Part shown: in pieces, positions 44,285-52,758 of the stretch
How the letters are laid out: each line of letters starts with the position of its first letter
Position numbering within the stretch: position 1 is the stretch's first letter
DNA from: Gemmatimonadota bacterium
GTDB taxonomy: Bacteria; Gemmatimonadota; Gemmatimonadetes; Longimicrobiales; Gaopeijiaceae
Reading direction: 5' to 3'
Assembly: GCA_028873815.1 (NCBI GenBank)
Contig: JAPPNN010000063.1
Span: forward strand, 1-64,000
Length of the DNA stretch: 64,000 bases
The notes under the pieces: generated by a model
Told to the model about the DNA's origin: nothing
Database searches by the model: none
What the model saw: the letters and a program-made list of their open reading frames with translations, nothing else
Position numbers and translations under genes: made by a program

Positions 44285-45619
44285 CTACGCTTCGCCGTCT
44301 CTGCAGTCCCCCAGGTTGTAGTTCGGGTTGTTCGCCTCGTTGCCCGGAATCACCAGAGACAGATCCGTGCCGCGCTGCAGGTTGTCCTTGTGGTAAGGTC
44401 CCCACGGGTACACGGAACTCGCCGCGCGGCCGTATTGCCGCACGAGGCGCCGCAAGTCGCCCAGACGGTGGCCGGTGTTGAACAGCCAGAACGCCCGTTC
44501 GCGGAACATCAGGTCCACCCGCGCATCCTGACTGCCCGGATCGGGCACCGGGTCCATCCCGACAGTACCGCGGGCCGCGTTGATCGTGGCGATCCATCCT
44601 GCGAAATCCCCGGCGTTCAACTGCGCCTCGGCCTCGATCATCCGTGCCTCGTTCCCACTTGCGGTTTCCACCGGCGCGGCGCGGCTCGTGAGCTTGAGGT
44701 AGCGATACATCGGCGTCTCGGAATCGAACCGTGACACGCCGACGTACTCGGTGGGCACCCGCGGATCGCCCGCAGTCGCGAAGTCGAGGCCGTTGCCGCC
44801 CTCGTTGTTCGACACCGAGTAGCGGTCGAGCTCCCAGTTGTCCACGTACATGAAGTTCTCTTCGCGGGAAGAGTTCGTGGAGTGGACGGTTTCGTACAGG
44901 AAGTCTGTGGGTACGCTTGCCACGGCGGCGGCGGCGGCGGCGTAGTTGCCCTGGTTGAGCAGCGCTCTGCCTCTCAGGACGCGTGCGAAGTTGGCGATTC
45001 TCGCACTGCCGCCCGCCGCCTGGTCGGCCATGTTCAGCCGTTCGATCGCCCGGTCCATGATCTGGTCCGTGCTCAGCGGCATTCCGTACTCGATTTCGGG
45101 TTCGGTTCTGCTGAAGGGCACCGCCCCGCAGTACGCCTCGCCCATCAGGATGTGCACGGCCGCCGAGACGGCGTACAGCTCGCCGATGCGCGGATCGGCG
45201 CCGCCCGACACCTCCTGCAACAGTGACGCCGCGTCCTCGGCGGAGACCCGCGCCACATGCAGGTTCTGGTACATCTGGTCCCACGAAGCGTTCTGGGGAT
45301 CCATCTCCCGCAGGTCCATGGCCCGGATCAGCGGCGGTGTTCCGCCGAACGAGAACTCGTCGCTGAACCATCCCATGGCCTGTACCAGGCCGAGCGCCGA
45401 CCCGGGACCGCCCGCGGCCCCGTCCTTGGCGAGCGCGAACTCGCCGATGGCTCCGCTGTATAGCGCCGAGGCACCTTGCAGCGTCCGAAGCTGGTCGGGC
45501 TCGATGATGTCGGGGTCCTGTACATCGAGAAGGGTGTCGCAGGCGGGGAGCGCGGCGATCAGCACGAGCGCCGCGATCAGCCGGCCTTTTTCGTTTCGTT
45601 GTTCGCTATTCCTGCTCAT
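44285..45619 (-). CDS. SusD/RagB-like outer-membrane lipoprotein
   Basis: SusD-type proteins are surface lipoproteins that capture ligands for the SusC TonB-dependent channel. The 444-residue protein has a signal peptide with LPAC lipobox (Cys about 27), then DTLLDVQDPDIIEPDQL and helical TPR-like repeats (WDQMYQNLHVARVSAEDAASLL). Its C-terminus (WLFNTGHRLGDLRRLVRQYG) is typical. ATG at 45619 follows AAAGGA; an upstream ATG at 45652 is less likely. It lies 36 nt downstream of the SusC gene and should be co-transcribed. The ligand is unknown. Confidence 0.88.
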   Translation of the reverse strand: MSRNSEQRNEKGRLIAALVLIAALPACDTLLDVQDPDIIEPDQLRTLQGASALYSGAIGEFALAKDGAAGGPGSALGLVQAMGWFSDEFSFGGTPPLIRAMDLREMDPQNASWDQMYQNLHVARVSAEDAASLLQEVSGGADPRIGELYAVSAAVHILMGEAYCGAVPFSRTEPEIEYGMPLSTDQIMDRAIERLNMADQAAGGSARIANFARVLRGRALLNQGNYAAAAAAVASVPTDFLYETVHSTNSSREENFMYVDNWELDRYSVSNNEGGNGLDFATAGDPRVPTEYVGVSRFDSETPMYRYLKLTSRAAPVETASGNEARMIEAEAQLNAGDFAGWIATINAARGTVGMDPVPDPGSQDARVDLMFRERAFWLFNTGHRLGDLRRLVRQYGRAASSVYPWGPYHKDNLQRGTDLSLVIPGNEANNPNYNLGDCRDGEA

Positions 45620-45655
45620 GTCCTTTGTCCTCTCTGGAGTCGTGGTTGCCATGGG

Positions 45656-48600
45656 TCAGTAACCGAGGTTGACTCGGAGCATGAACGTTCTCAGCTGGCC
45701 CGCCTGCACGAAGTTGTAGTTGGGTCCGTCCGTGCTGGCGCCGGAGGTGTTCACCTCGGGGTCCCAGCTGGTGAAGTTGGTGAAGGTGTACAGATTGCGT
45801 CCGGTGAGAATGACCGCCGCCGTCCGGGCGCCGATCCGATCCGCCCACGAGCGTGGCGTGTTGAGGCGGATGTGCGCCTCGCGGATCTTGACGAACGAGG
45901 CATCCTCGGCGTAGGCACCGAAGGCTCGAGCGCCGGCGACCGCCTTGGCCTGCGCTTCCAGCGGGGCGTTGGGGTCGTTGAGATCGCGGCAATTCTGTAC
46001 GAACGCGCACTGGAAAAGCGTGTTCACGTTATGGGAGACGTATCCACCCTGATAGTCGGCCAGGCCACCGATCTCGATGCGGTCGTTCCAGAGCGACAGG
46101 CTGGTGGCGAACTGCAGGTTCTGGGTCGGGATCGTGCTGCCGTTGAACACGGCGGTGTCCGACACGACGACTTCGCTCGGGACGATGATGCCGTCCCCGT
46201 TCGCGTCCTCCCACGACTCCAGCCTCGGCCACCAGAGGCCGTAGAGCGGGAAGCCGACGGCCTGCTTGTAGCCGAATCCCTGGATGGGCGTCACGCCCTC
46301 GCCGAGCTCGATCAGCTCGTTCGAGTTCTTGGCGCCGGTGATGCCGACGGTCCAGTTCAGGTCCTCATTTTCGATGATGCGGGCGTTGAGGCTGACCTCG
46401 AACCCCTGGTTCATCACCTCGCCCAGGTTTTCGACGCGGGTCTGCGTTGCGCCCAGCGACCCGGGCAGTTCGCGGTTCACCAGCGCATCGGTTGTGCTCT
46501 TGTTGTAGTAGGTGAACTCGATGTCGACGCGGTTGTCGAGTCCGGTGGCGTCGAACCCCAACTCGTATTCGGTGGAGCGCTCGGGGCGGAGTTCGATATT
46601 GCCGAGGCCGCCGATGGTCACCGAGGGCTGGGAGGTCGTCTGATCGCCGACGAGAATCGAGCTTGTCACGGGCAGCAGGTACCTGAGCGCCGCGTTCGCG
46701 TCGGGTTGCAGGCCCGATTGGCCGAAGGCACCGCGCAGGCGGAGTGAACTGATCCAGGAGGCGCCCGGGTCGTCGATCGTGATGAACGACACGGAGGCCT
46801 TGGGGTACCAGGCCGCCTCGAAGCCCTCGCCGAACGCGCTGTTCTGGTCCACACGCATGGCGCCGATTACGTAGAGCCGGTCGTTCCAGCCCAGCTGCTG
46901 TTCCAGATACGAGCCCACGGTCTTCGTCTCGACGGTGATCTCGCCGGAGTTCTTCGTGGCGCCCGCGTCGATAGACTGGCCGCCCGGCGGGAACACGGCC
47001 GCCGAGTTGAGGGTGCCCTCGAGGAGGTCCTCGTTGTACTGGGCCCCGACCGAGGTCCGGGAGCTGATCTGGTCGGTCACGTCGAAGTTCGCACTGCTTC
47101 CCAGGTCGACCGAGTACTTGTACTGCGTGAAGGAGTCGATCGCGCGGATCCCCTGGCGCTGCTGGCCACAGATCGCGCAGCCCTGGCCCGGCGCGTTGAA
47201 CGACTCGTCGCTGTATCCCGTGTAGTCCATGCCCACGGTGGCGTGCGACGTGATGTAGTCGGTCGGCCTCCAGTTGAGTCTGCCGCTGTTGATGAAACGG
47301 TCGGTCTCGCGCCAGACGATGTGCGCGAAGTTCTGATCCGGGGGCGCGAAGCCGAAGGGACTTGGCGCATTCGGGTTGGCGGTGCCGAAAATCGCAGTCC
47401 CGTAGATGCCCTCCAGGTTGTCGCCCGTCTGCGGCAGGTAGACATCGCTCTTGACCAGCCCCACGGACACGTTCAGGTCCATGTTGTCGCGAACGTCGGC
47501 GGTCAGGTTCGTGCGAAGGTTGAACTTCGTCAGCACATTCGGCTGGAGCTGCCTGTCGGGGATCACCGTGGTTCCGCGTTCATCGTAGAGGAACTCGCGG
47601 CTGACCTGGGGCATCTGAACGACGCCGGTCTCGTTCTCGAACTCGGCGGATACGAAGTACCGCACGGTGTTCCCGCCGCTCACCTGCGCGCCAAACTGCT
47701 GCCGGTGACCGTTCTTGATGGGCGAGTATTCGGGCTCGGTAAGCAGGTTGCGCGTATGCAGCTGCTCGATCGTGCACTGTCCCATCGCCTGCTGCATGGG
47801 AAGGCAGGGCCTCGTGGCTCCATTGGGGGCACGCCCCTCGGAGTAGTAGATCCCGGGGTACTCCGCCGGATCCTGGCTCAGCCCCTGTTCGATCCAGATG
47901 TTCCAGCGCGGCGGTCCCTCTGTGCCGCGCTTCGTCGTGATCCAGATAACGCCGTTGGCGGCTTGCGTCCCGTAGAGTGTTGCCGCCGAGGGCCCCTTGA
48001 CGATCTCGACGCTCTCGATTTCCTCGGGGTTCAGATCGTTGAAGAACGACGGTTCGCCGCCACCGATATACTGGTCCCCGCCGAGAGCGGGTGAACCGGA
48101 GTTGACCCGGATCCCGTCAACGTAGACGAGGGGGTCGGGAGACAGCGTCGCGCTGGAGATGCCGCGGATACGGATGCGGGCCCCGGTGCCGACCGTGCCG
48201 TCGGACGGAATGACCGAAACCCCCGAGGCGCGGCCCTGCAGCAGCTCCTGGAAGCTGGTTACCGGAGCTACCTCGGTGAGCATGGAGGTCTCGATCTTCG
48301 CGACCGCGTTCCCGATCTCCCGGCGGCGCTGCTCTCCGGTGGCCGTGACCACGATCTCGTCCATTGACAGCGCGACGAGGCCCAGGACGAAGTCGCGCAC
48401 CGCGGTCCCGCCGGCCTCGACCGTCACGGACTGGGTCGCCGAGGCGTACCCCAGCATCACCACGGTGATGTCGTGGTCGCCCACCGGCACGTTGTTGAGG
48501 AGATAGCGGCCGGATTCGTTGGACACGACGCCGATGGTCGTTCCCTCGACGGCGACCTGGGCTCCGGACAGGGGTTGACCACCTTCGTCCTGGACCGTGC

Positions 48601-48688
48601 CGGTCACGGAGCCCGTCTGAGCCAGTGCCGGTGCGGCCGCGAGGGCAAGAGGGACGAGAGAGAAAACGAACTCGCGCAGGCGTTTCAT
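45656..48688 (-). CDS. SusC/RagA-like TonB-dependent receptor
   Basis: The 1010-residue outer-membrane receptor has a signal peptide (ALAAAPALAQ) and a carboxypeptidase-regulatory-like domain (VTGTVQDEGGQPLSGAQVAVEG). A plug domain follows with the SusC features EIVVTATGEQRRREIGNAVA, VYVDGIRVNSG and VKGPSAATLYGTQAANGVIWI. A long C-terminal beta barrel ends TFMLRVNLGY with the terminal aromatic residue. It imports a substrate, usually glycan or peptide, using TonB energy. ATG at 48688 follows AAGGAGGAGG. SusD is directly downstream. Confidence 0.93.
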   Translation of the reverse strand: MKRLREFVFSLVPLALAAAPALAQTGSVTGTVQDEGGQPLSGAQVAVEGTTIGVVSNESGRYLLNNVPVGDHDITVVMLGYASATQSVTVEAGGTAVRDFVLGLVALSMDEIVVTATGEQRRREIGNAVAKIETSMLTEVAPVTSFQELLQGRASGVSVIPSDGTVGTGARIRIRGISSATLSPDPLVYVDGIRVNSGSPALGGDQYIGGGEPSFFNDLNPEEIESVEIVKGPSAATLYGTQAANGVIWITTKRGTEGPPRWNIWIEQGLSQDPAEYPGIYYSEGRAPNGATRPCLPMQQAMGQCTIEQLHTRNLLTEPEYSPIKNGHRQQFGAQVSGGNTVRYFVSAEFENETGVVQMPQVSREFLYDERGTTVIPDRQLQPNVLTKFNLRTNLTADVRDNMDLNVSVGLVKSDVYLPQTGDNLEGIYGTAIFGTANPNAPSPFGFAPPDQNFAHIVWRETDRFINSGRLNWRPTDYITSHATVGMDYTGYSDESFNAPGQGCAICGQQRQGIRAIDSFTQYKYSVDLGSSANFDVTDQISSRTSVGAQYNEDLLEGTLNSAAVFPPGGQSIDAGATKNSGEITVETKTVGSYLEQQLGWNDRLYVIGAMRVDQNSAFGEGFEAAWYPKASVSFITIDDPGASWISSLRLRGAFGQSGLQPDANAALRYLLPVTSSILVGDQTTSQPSVTIGGLGNIELRPERSTEYELGFDATGLDNRVDIEFTYYNKSTTDALVNRELPGSLGATQTRVENLGEVMNQGFEVSLNARIIENEDLNWTVGITGAKNSNELIELGEGVTPIQGFGYKQAVGFPLYGLWWPRLESWEDANGDGIIVPSEVVVSDTAVFNGSTIPTQNLQFATSLSLWNDRIEIGGLADYQGGYVSHNVNTLFQCAFVQNCRDLNDPNAPLEAQAKAVAGARAFGAYAEDASFVKIREAHIRLNTPRSWADRIGARTAAVILTGRNLYTFTNFTSWDPEVNTSGASTDGPNYNFVQAGQLRTFMLRVNLGY

Positions 48689-48880
48689 AGCCTCCTCCTT
48701 GCGGCGAGGGAGCGGCGCCCGGCGATTTCGTGTGGGAAGTCGGACGCCGAGTGACCCATCCACCCATCCGATCCACACGCGTGTCAACGTACGGTGGGGT
48801 GGGGGGGATCGCCACAGGGGGCCCTGCCAACTAGATTGCTCCGGGTCTGCGACCAACCCTGTCGGTGCATGGAGACGACC

Positions 48881-49132
48881 ATGACGAAACGCGAGTGGAC
48901 CAGGAAGCACGCACCCGCAGCGCTGGCTTTCGTGGCCGTAGCATTGTTCTTCGGCCTTACGACGGGAGCGCGGTTTCCGGCCGTCGTGACCACGAACGGT
49001 ACATACTATCCGCGGGATTACGATGAGAACGCGGAATACCGGGAGAAAACGCGCTGCTGGGGGGTTCCAGTCGTCTATTGGCGCTGCAGCACGACGATGG
49101 AGCCGCTGGCAGCGGATCCGGCGTCGGGTTAG
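48881..49132 (+). CDS. Small exported or membrane-anchored hypothetical
   Basis: The 83-residue protein has a basic N-terminus and a hydrophobic segment (APAALAFVAVALFFGLTTGA at about 11-30), then a small tail rich in Tyr with two Cys (TRCWGVPVVYWRCS). I recognise no family. The ATG at 48881 follows GGAG; an ATG at 48869 is also possible. It is divergent from the SusC gene. The following 182 bases to the PIN toxin gene contain no gene that I can support. Confidence 0.5.
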   Translation: MTKREWTRKHAPAALAFVAVALFFGLTTGARFPAVVTTNGTYYPRDYDENAEYREKTRCWGVPVVYWRCSTTMEPLAADPASG

Positions 49133-49314
49133 GCTGGGCCGGAGCCAAGGGCCCGGATCGGGGGGACCGTCGTCGCCAAAGGAGAGAGGGTGGGCGGCGA
49201 CAGGAATGACGGCCCCTTACCGATCACGGGCCCTTTCTTGTTGCGGTGGGCCCGGGATGGCGCGGCGTCCAGGGTCGAAGTCCCCGCAATAACCCCCAGC
49301 ATCGCTCGTCCACT

Positions 49315-49695
49315 TCAGCCCTTGAAGTTGAGCGCCGCGGCCACCCGGGCCTGGCTGTCGTTGAGTGTGATGAACGAGATCGCGCCTGGATCGGGTGCCG
49401 CGTACAGCGCGGTCGCCACGTGCCAGAGATCGGCGCCGCGCAGATAGCCGGCACCCAGCGCCGTCTTGATCTCGTCGGAAAGGGGACGGTTGGTCAGGAT
49501 CCAGCCAATCCGGTCGAGCAGGTCCGTGGGCACCCGACATCCCTCGCGCGAACACGCCGCGCGCAACTCCGCCTCGAGCAGATTCGACGAGATCACGCGG
49601 GAAAACCCGTTGAGCCGGTCCGCGAGGGCATCCGCGCCGTCCTCTCCGAACGCGATGGCGACCATGACGGAGGTGTCCACGTAGGCAACGCTCAT
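49315..49695 (-). CDS. vapC: VapC-type PIN-domain toxin
   Basis: The 126-residue PIN-domain protein has all four acidic sites: Asp in SVAYVDTSVM, Glu in NLLEAELRAA, Asp in RGADLWHVATAL, and Asp in FITLNDSQARV. PIN toxins cleave RNA (tRNA or rRNA) when freed from the antitoxin. Its ATG overlaps the antitoxin stop (ATGA). Compared with the PIN protein at 35865, this copy looks intact and active. Confidence 0.88.
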   Translation of the reverse strand: MSVAYVDTSVMVAIAFGEDGADALADRLNGFSRVISSNLLEAELRAACSREGCRVPTDLLDRIGWILTNRPLSDEIKTALGAGYLRGADLWHVATALYAAPDPGAISFITLNDSQARVAAALNFKG

Positions 49696-49967
49696 TCGCC
49701 GCGCTCCGCGAAGAAGCGCTCGAGTGCGCCCGGCTTCGCAGCGCCCACCCGGATCGGCAGGCTCGGATGCTTCGCTGGCACAAGAATCCCCCGTTTCTCA
49801 AGCTCGGCGAAGTGCTCCTCGACGCTCATGGCTCCGCGTTCGAACGGACGGATTTCCGCTACCGGATCGCCTCGGTAGGTGACGGTTACCGTTCCCCCCT
49901 CCCGCACCAGCCGCATCACTTCGGAGAACCTCGCTTTTGCTTCGTAGGTTGAAAACACAGCGTTCAT
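49692..49967 (-). CDS. Phd/YefM-type antitoxin
   Basis: The 91-residue protein begins MNAVFSTYEAKARFSEVMRLV and continues TVTVTYRGDPVAEIRPF, a typical Phd/YefM N-terminal DNA-binding domain. The C-terminal tail (about 50-91) would bind the toxin. It is the first gene of a two-gene operon with vapC. The promoter lies so close that only about 3 nt precede the ATG, suggesting a near-leaderless mRNA. Confidence 0.87.
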   Translation of the reverse strand: MNAVFSTYEAKARFSEVMRLVREGGTVTVTYRGDPVAEIRPFERGAMSVEEHFAELEKRGILVPAKHPSLPIRVGAAKPGALERFFAERGE

Positions 49968-49976
49968 GTTCGATCC

Positions 49977-50004
49977 AATCTAACCAGTCAGACTAGTTTG
50001 TCAA
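49977..50004 (-). promoter_or_regulatory. Promoter and imperfect palindrome of the Phd/VapC operon
   Basis: On the minus strand TTGACA (50004-49999) and TAGATT (49982-49977) are 16 bp apart. The spacer contains AACTAGTC and GACTGGTT, an 8-bp inverted repeat with one mismatch. Transcription should start near 49970, 3 nt before the ATG at 49967. Confidence 0.6.
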
Positions 50005-50069
50005 TTTGCCTGGGACCCACCCTCGACACCGCACCTGGGAGCGGCGCCAAGCGGGGTCGGAACATACCA

Positions 50070-50942
50070 TCAGCGGATTCCCTCGAGCTGTATCCCGCGC
50101 ACGAAATACCGCTGCGTGAACAGAAAGAGCAGCGCGATCGGCAGCACCGCCACCACGCCCGCCGCCATCTGATAGGGCCAGTTGATCTCGTAGGTCGAAT
50201 GGAATGCGGCGATCCCCACCTCGACGACGCGCATCTCCATGGACCGCGTGGCCAGCAGCGGCCAGAGCAGGTTTTTCCACGCGTCGATGAAGGCGAAGAG
50301 CGCCAGGGTGGCCACGGCGGGTTTCGCCAGCGGCAGCGCAACGCCGAGGAACACCCGGAACGGGCCGGCGCCGTCCACCCTCGCGGCGTCCTCCAGCTCG
50401 CGGGGCAGCGTCCGGAAGTACTGGCGCATCAGGAAGATGCCCCACACGGAGACGAGTTCGGTGGAAATCAGGCCCTGGTAGGTGTCGATCCAGCCGAGGG
50501 CGTCGATCAGCAGGAAGCGGGGGATGAGGACGATGACTACGGGCACCATCATGGTGGCCAGGAAGAGCATGAACACCTTTTGCCGCCCGGGAAAGTCGAT
50601 GCGGGCGAAGGCGTACCCGGCGGTGGTGGCGGTCACGATCTGCCCGGCCACGACGGCCACGGAAAAGATCAGCGAGTTCAGAAAATAGCGGCGGAACGGC
50701 TGGGCGGTCAGCGCCTCGGGGTAGTTCGACCAGAGCGGCGCCGCGGGCAGGATCCCCCGGCTCGAGAACACTTCGAGCTGGCCCATCAGCGAGGTGGCGG
50801 CCATCCACAGGAAGGGCGCGGCCATGACCAGGCAGGCGCCCAGCAGGACGGCGGTGCTGAGCGCCGGGAGCATGCGCGCGGCCCGCGTGCCATTAGGCAT
50901 GGACCACGTGCGCTCACCCATGGCCCGTGTGCCCCTACGCAT
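50070..50942 (-). CDS. Sugar ABC transporter permease, MalG-type
   Basis: The 290-residue integral membrane protein has six predicted helices and the permease cytoplasmic loop (ELEDAARVDGAGPFRVFLGVALPLAKPA), which contacts the ATPase. It pairs with the upstream MalF-type permease, with which it overlaps by 8 nt. ATG at 50942 follows GGGGAGGG at normal spacing. Its first 24 residues form short related units (MRRGTRA, MGERTWS, MPNGTRA), so the real start could be a later Met (50900 or 50873). Confidence 0.87.
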   Translation of the reverse strand: MRRGTRAMGERTWSMPNGTRAARMLPALSTAVLLGACLVMAAPFLWMAATSLMGQLEVFSSRGILPAAPLWSNYPEALTAQPFRRYFLNSLIFSVAVVAGQIVTATTAGYAFARIDFPGRQKVFMLFLATMMVPVVIVLIPRFLLIDALGWIDTYQGLISTELVSVWGIFLMRQYFRTLPRELEDAARVDGAGPFRVFLGVALPLAKPAVATLALFAFIDAWKNLLWPLLATRSMEMRVVEVGIAAFHSTYEINWPYQMAAGVVAVLPIALLFLFTQRYFVRGIQLEGIR

Positions 50943-52758
50943 GGACCGCCCTCCCCTCGAGCAGCCGGAAATGCAGCCACGTCGCAACGAACACCACCGC
51001 GAAGAGGATCCAGCTCATCGCGGCCGCGTTGCCGAAGCGCAGGAACTCCCAGGCCTCGCGGTAGATGTGGTAGACGGCGACGTCCGTCGCGCCCAGCGGG
51101 CCGCCCTCGGTCATGACGTAGACGAGCCCGAAGACCTGGAATGATCCGATCACCGAGGTGACCAGCACGAAGAACAGCGTGTGGCGAAGTCCGGGCAGCG
51201 TGATGTGGCGGAAGCGCTGCACCGCGCCGGCTCCGTCCACGCGCGCCGCGTCGTACCAGTCCCGCGGAATGGCCGCCAGACCCGCCTGGAAGACGACCAT
51301 CTGGTAGCCGACCACCATCCACACGCTGATCGCCATGAGGGTGACGAGTGCGACTTCCGGCGAGGTGAGCCAGCTCACCGGGGCCAGCCCGACGGATTCC
51401 AGCAGCTGGTTGACGGGGCCGTACCCGTCGTTCAGCAGCCACTTCCACACCACCGCGATTGCGACCACGCTGGTGATGCTGGGCAGGAACAGCGCGAGAC
51501 GGGCCAGGCGTACCGCGCGCCGCGACCCGCGGGTGAGCAGGGCGAGCCCCAGGGCGACCGCCATCGCAAGGGGCACGTGCAGCGTGAAGATCCCGGTGTT
51601 GCGAAGCGCCGTCCACCAATCGACATCTAATATGATTTGGCGATATCTGTCAAGGCCCACGAAAGGATGCACGGGATCGACGAGATGCCACTCGTGCAGG
51701 GAGATCCACAGAGAGAAGAGCAGGGGGCCGAAGGTGAAGATGGCGAGCAGGAGGGCGGCCGGGGCAAGAAACGCCCATGCCGTAACGGTGCGGCGCAGCA
51801 GGGGCGGGTGCGCCGAGAGTGGGAGGAGGAAGAGGATCAGCGCCGTGAGCAGGGACGCGGCGGTGGCCGCGGCCGCGAGCGGGACGGTCGGTGCGCGCGT
51901 TTCCTCGTAGCCGAGCAGGGCGAGGTGGAGGGCACGGAAGGGGGCGGCGGGGCCCTGTGCGGGGAGGGTGACGAGACCGGCGTGCCAGGTGGTGCGGCCG
52001 ACCGCGACGGTGAACGGGGTGGCGTAGGGGGGGTCGGGAATGGCGGCGAGCGCGACGCCGACGTCCTGTGGCATCGTCCAGAGCTGATCGGGGCGCGTCA
52101 GCGCGGCGGAGGCGGCCCAGGGCAGGCCCGCGACGCGAGCGGCTCGTTCCGGATCCGTGCCGAGGTCGAGGGCCGCCTCGACGGCGCGGAGGGCGTGGCC
52201 GGCGTGGCGGTCGCTGAGGGCTTCCAGCTCGCTGTCGGCCCATCGGTGTGTAGTGGCGGCGACCGCGCCGAGCAGTGCGGTCGCTGTGAGCGCGACGATG
52301 GTGGGGTAGCCGGGGGGCGCGGGGGCTCGGCGCCGCGCCAAGGCCCAGGCAGACATGAGCAGCGATCCCAGCAGGGCGAGGGCGGTGGCGGTGGGGGGAA
52401 GGGGGGACTCCCGGGGTTGCGGCGGGACCGCAATCCAGACGGCGGGCTGGAGCGAGCCCGCACGGTAGGCATGGGCACCGGGTTCGGAAGGGGACTCGCC
52501 GGGTCCCATTCGGTTGGCGGGCTGCCCGGACCCGGGGGCTGGCACCGATTCGATTGCGATGCCGGCATCCACAAAGCTTCGCGCGGCCTCGTCCGCGCCT
52601 CCGGACAGTTCCCACAGTTCGGCGGCCATGCGCGCGACGCTCCTGCTGGCGGCCGCTTGCGCCTCCCCCAGTTGCCGGGCCGCCACCGCGATTGTCGCCG
52701 CCGTTCCCGCCGTGAACGCCACGGCGACGAGTGCGGGAAGCGTGGCCCGCCCCGTCAT
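50935..52758 (-). CDS. Sugar ABC transporter permease, MalF-type, with N-terminal membrane-sensor-like extension
   Basis: Residues about 320-607 are a normal MalF-type permease with the EAA loop (WYDAARVDGAGAVQRFRHITLPGL). Before it lie about 310 extra residues: a helix (about 5-25), a 100-residue extracytoplasmic segment, two helices (about 127-148 and 155-176), a second extracytoplasmic segment (about 177-290), and a helix (about 293-315). That layout recalls sensory input domains. The start at 52758 overlaps the solute-binding protein stop (ATGA). MalF-type permeases are usually about 290-310 residues, although E. coli MalF itself carries an N-terminal extension. Confidence 0.85.
   Translation of the reverse strand: MTGRATLPALVAVAFTAGTAATIAVAARQLGEAQAAASRSVARMAAELWELSGGADEAARSFVDAGIAIESVPAPGSGQPANRMGPGESPSEPGAHAYRAGSLQPAVWIAVPPQPRESPLPPTATALALLGSLLMSAWALARRRAPAPPGYPTIVALTATALLGAVAATTHRWADSELEALSDRHAGHALRAVEAALDLGTDPERAARVAGLPWAASAALTRPDQLWTMPQDVGVALAAIPDPPYATPFTVAVGRTTWHAGLVTLPAQGPAAPFRALHLALLGYEETRAPTVPLAAAATAASLLTALILFLLPLSAHPPLLRRTVTAWAFLAPAALLLAIFTFGPLLFSLWISLHEWHLVDPVHPFVGLDRYRQIILDVDWWTALRNTGIFTLHVPLAMAVALGLALLTRGSRRAVRLARLALFLPSITSVVAIAVVWKWLLNDGYGPVNQLLESVGLAPVSWLTSPEVALVTLMAISVWMVVGYQMVVFQAGLAAIPRDWYDAARVDGAGAVQRFRHITLPGLRHTLFFVLVTSVIGSFQVFGLVYVMTEGGPLGATDVAVYHIYREAWEFLRFGNAAAMSWILFAVVFVATWLHFRLLEGRAVHA

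Noticed and set aside
49133-49314. T-loop-like string GGGTCGAAGTCCCC suggesting a tRNA
   Set aside because: No matching acceptor or anticodon stem can be folded around it.
50873-50942. Repeated 7-residue units at the N-terminus of the MalG-type permease as a regulatory repeat
   Set aside because: Only three degenerate units occur; they could be spurious translation if the true start is a later Met.
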